A DNA stretch of 8,838 bases from Ruminococcaceae bacterium UBA5579 (GTDB lineage Bacteria > Bacillota > Clostridia > Oscillospirales > Ruminococcaceae): the NCBI GenBank assembly GCA_002425305.1, contig DILZ01000058.1, positions 341 through 9,178 on the forward strand. The letters run 5' to 3'. How positions within the stretch are numbered: the stretch's first letter is position 1; the number at the start of each line of letters is the position of its first letter. Position numbers and translations under genes: made by a program. The notes beneath the pieces were generated by a model that was not told the origin of the DNA, searched no databases, and was given only the letters and a program-made list of their open reading frames with translations. Shown piece by piece: positions 7,210 to 8,838 of this stretch.

Positions 7210-7871
7210 GCAAGCGCGGACAGCAAACCGATTATGCCGCGGAGCTTGAAAAAGAGTATGCCCGATGGGATGAGGTGTTCACCAAAGGCGGCTCCGATCC
7301 GTTCTGGACGGACGGGGTTAATCTTGAATTGACCCGAAATCGCATTCTCTCTTACAAACAACAGCTTGAAAATCAGGAGAACTTGCTGTTCGGTTTGCCC
7401 GATATTTACTATCGGGAAACGCCGCCGGAAGTGGACTGTAACTACATGGCTCGCCCCGATGAAATCCGTGAAAACGCGCGGAAAGCTATGGAGATCATCG
7501 ACGCGGACGAGAACTTGAAATTCGTTCGGAAGCAAGCACCAAGCCTTTCGGAAGCGCAATTAAAGCAGTTTTGTATCGCCACAATTATTAATTACGCGGA
7601 GAATCTGCGGCGCGCGATTGCCGAGGACGATCTTGTAATTATGCGGCGGTACGAACACCCCGACAGCTACTTGGAGAGCTTCGAGAGCGCGGCTATGAGA
7701 ATACGCGATCCCGATTGTACGCGACGGATAAACGATAATCTTACCGTCTGCGATCCCGAAGATGACGAGGAATTTGAAGAAGAAAGCTCCGAAACGGAAC
7801 AGGACGCGGACGATGATATTACCGAATCCGAAAGCGAGCCGGAGGAAGATTTTCAGCTAAGATTATTTTAA
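7206..7871 (+). CDS. Hypothetical ICE protein with acidic tail and C-terminal QLRLF
   Basis: A 221-residue soluble protein of unknown function. Residues 1-180 are helix-rich and contain DYAAELEKEYARWD (9-22), DPFWTDGVNLELTRN (31-45), PPEVDCNYMARPDEIREN (73-90) and VIMRRYEHPDSYLESF (144-159), which look like conserved blocks of an ICE-associated family. Residues 183-215 are a low-complexity, almost entirely Asp/Glu/Ser stretch, likely disordered. The protein ends QLRLF (217-221), which fits the consensus for binding the DNA polymerase sliding clamp (QL[S/D]LF). The start has GGAG (7194-7197) 8 bases upstream and overlaps the preceding stop (ATGA). A role at replication forks or on DNA is only a suggestion from the tail. 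Confidence 0.87.
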   Translation: MSKRGQQTDYAAELEKEYARWDEVFTKGGSDPFWTDGVNLELTRNRILSYKQQLENQENLLFGLPDIYYRETPPEVDCNYMARPDEIRENARKAMEIIDADENLKFVRKQAPSLSEAQLKQFCIATIINYAENLRRAIAEDDLVIMRRYEHPDSYLESFESAAMRIRDPDCTRRINDNLTVCDPEDDEEFEEESSETEQDADDDITESESEPEEDFQLRLF

Positions 7872-7887
7872 ATTGAAAGGAAAAAGT

Positions 7888-8604
7888 ATGCGAAAATATA
7901 TTTTTCCGACTGCGGATCAGTCGCTGTTTTACGATAACGGCGATCCGCAATTCAAGACGGCGCGTATCGGTTATCTTCGGATAACGAATGAAAAAAGCCG
8001 TTGGCATTCGCGGATGCCGCACCTTGAAAACAAGAAATTCCGCGCCGATCTTGACGAAGCGGTGGAGTTTGCGGAGCGCGAAAATCTGATGCTGACAGCC
8101 GCGGAAAACGAAAAAGTGTACGCGAACGGCGGACGATTTGTCCTCGAAAACGAGGACTATCTGTTTGCCTTTCGCTGTATGCCGGACGTTAAATACTGCT
8201 TTGTTTATGACAAGAGTGAGGTGAAATTTATGACAAACGAATCGATAAAAGTCGTGATGGTCGAGCCGAACAAGCCCGCCTATGTGACGGAGATCGGGCG
8301 CGACTATAAGTCCTTACAGGCGGCAGTCGGCGACGGTCTGATCGAGATGATCGGATACCTTCATGACCCCGACGCGATCATGGTTGGGAACGAGGAAGCG
8401 AAGCTCCGTGGCATGGAGGGAAACCGCCGTTTCATAGAGGGAATCGTCGCAGGACCGTTCTTCATTTGCGGCGATGACGGCGAGGATTTCTGCTCGCTTA
8501 CGGACGAGCAGTGCGAGGAATATGTCAAACTCTTTTCGCAGCCGCACGAAATAACGCCGGAAGAAGTGAAGCTGGATATGCGGATCGATCTCATAGGATT
8601 TTAG
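7888..8604 (+). CDS. Two-domain ICE protein ending in DUF3846
   Basis: A 238-residue protein. Residues 1-112 form a domain starting MRKYIFPTADQSLFYDNGDP, with ARIGYLR (25-31), EDYLFAFRC (89-97) and YCFVYD (103-108). I recall this as a separate small ICE protein elsewhere. Residues 115-238 are a DUF3846 domain of unknown function: IKVVMVEPNKPAYVTEIG, later GIVAGPFFICGDDGEDFCSL and DEQCEEYVKLF. ATG 7888 is chosen because AAAGG (7876-7880) stands 7 bases upstream; an in-frame TTG at 7873 would precede that site. At the domain border a second strong ribosome site and ATG (8230) occur in frame, so the DUF3846 part may also be made alone (124 residues). The gene starts 16 bases after the preceding stop. 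Confidence 0.88.
   Translation: MRKYIFPTADQSLFYDNGDPQFKTARIGYLRITNEKSRWHSRMPHLENKKFRADLDEAVEFAERENLMLTAAENEKVYANGGRFVLENEDYLFAFRCMPDVKYCFVYDKSEVKFMTNESIKVVMVEPNKPAYVTEIGRDYKSLQAAVGDGLIEMIGYLHDPDAIMVGNEEAKLRGMEGNRRFIEGIVAGPFFICGDDGEDFCSLTDEQCEEYVKLFSQPHEITPEEVKLDMRIDLIGF
8218..8232 (+). promoter_or_regulatory. Internal ribosome binding site and ATG for the DUF3846 domain
   Basis: GAGGTGA (8218-8224) is followed after 5 bases by ATG (8230-8232), in frame with the surrounding gene and exactly at the start of the DUF3846 domain. TGA triplets occur in both other frames at this point (8217-8219 and 8222-8224). The arrangement looks like a former gene junction, or a working internal start giving a second, shorter product. 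Confidence 0.6.
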
Positions 8605-8616
8605 GGGGTGATCATG
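8603..8616 (+). promoter_or_regulatory. Extended ribosome binding site before the last gene
   Basis: AGGGGGTGATC (8603-8613) matches 10 of 11 positions of the full anti-16S complement AGGAGGTGATC and overlaps the preceding TAG (8602-8604). It serves ATG 8614 (5 bases from the AGGAGG-like core) or ATG 8617 (8 bases). Both spacings are acceptable. Confidence 0.7.
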
Positions 8617-8838
8617 ATGAAAAATACGGTAACAATTACGCTTGACGATAAAAAAGTTCAGGCGCTGAAGATGTATCTGTCGGAGAAGAAAACTTCGCTC
8701 GATGAGCAGCTCTCCAATTATGCCGAGCAGCTTTACGGCAAGGTTGTGCCGCAGAACGTGCGCGATTTTATCGATATGACGGCTAAGCAGCAGAGCGCAG
8801 CCAAGCCGAAAACCGCTCATGCCAAGACGAGCGATCTG
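8614..8838 (+). CDS. DUF6103-like small ICE protein, 3' end beyond window
   Basis: The open frame runs 75 codons to the window edge without a stop. It starts MMKNTVTITLDDKKVQALKM, followed by helix-forming SEKKTSLDEQLSNYAEQLYG and VPQNVRDFID (51-60), then an Ala/Lys/Gln-rich stretch. The beginning (a beta strand, then helices with TSLDEQL and a VP..VR.FI block) resembles DUF6103 proteins, small conserved proteins of unknown role in clostridial ICEs; the first half is reminiscent of a ribbon-helix-helix fold. The true start may be the second ATG at 8617. Confidence 0.8.
   Translation, partial: MMKNTVTITLDDKKVQALKMYLSEKKTSLDEQLSNYAEQLYGKVVPQNVRDFIDMTAKQQSAAKPKTAHAKTSDL

Noticed and set aside
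1..8838. CRISPR array, tRNA, insertion sequence ends, attachment sites
   Set aside because: No spaced direct repeats, cloverleaf sequences, paired terminal inverted repeats or duplicated core sites were seen on reading both strands.

Overview
The window looks like part of the conjugation region of an integrative and conjugative element (ICE) from a Clostridia-type Firmicute, probably a gut Ruminococcaceae/Oscillospiraceae-like host. This rests on the VirB4-like ATPase, which I recognise as the CD1110-type ATPase of C. difficile-type conjugative transposons. It is also supported by the small mobile-element genes around it (a CD1108-like membrane protein, an ArdA-like protein, DUF3846 and DUF6103) and by strong AGGAGG-type ribosome binding sites. 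All recognised genes are on the + strand. No species can be named from the sequence alone.

Region 1 (1 to about 2682) is a group II intron. It has about 690 bases of structured, non-coding 5' ribozyme RNA, an intact 618-residue reverse transcriptase/maturase with a C-terminal HNH endonuclease, and then domains V and VI. Its 5' end lies just before the window. Its predicted 3' end is at about 2682. It is visibly more A-rich than the DNA after it. The short 3' exon (about 2683-2735) looks like the last codons of an interrupted ICE gene, whose stop overlaps the next start by 8 bases.

Region 2 (2728-5856) is the transfer core: an acidic protein of unknown function, the VirB4-like ATPase (TTG start, 4-base overlap with the gene before it), and a short membrane protein. 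That last protein resembles only the N-terminal part of the CD1108 family and lacks any peptidoglycan hydrolase domain.

Region 3 (5853-8838) is a tightly packed accessory run: a 59-residue unknown, an ArdA-like protein built of two tandem repeats, an acidic-tailed protein ending in QLRLF, a two-domain protein ending in DUF3846 with a strong internal start, and the beginning of a DUF6103-like gene cut by the window edge.

From 2728 on, adjacent genes overlap by 4 to 8 bases or are separated by 1 to 16 bases (13 at most before the last ATG). This points to one co-transcribed, translationally coupled operon. If so, the sense-strand intron would have to splice from the transcript to restore the gene upstream of it. 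No promoter, terminator, tRNA, CRISPR array, attachment site or insertion sequence could be supported.
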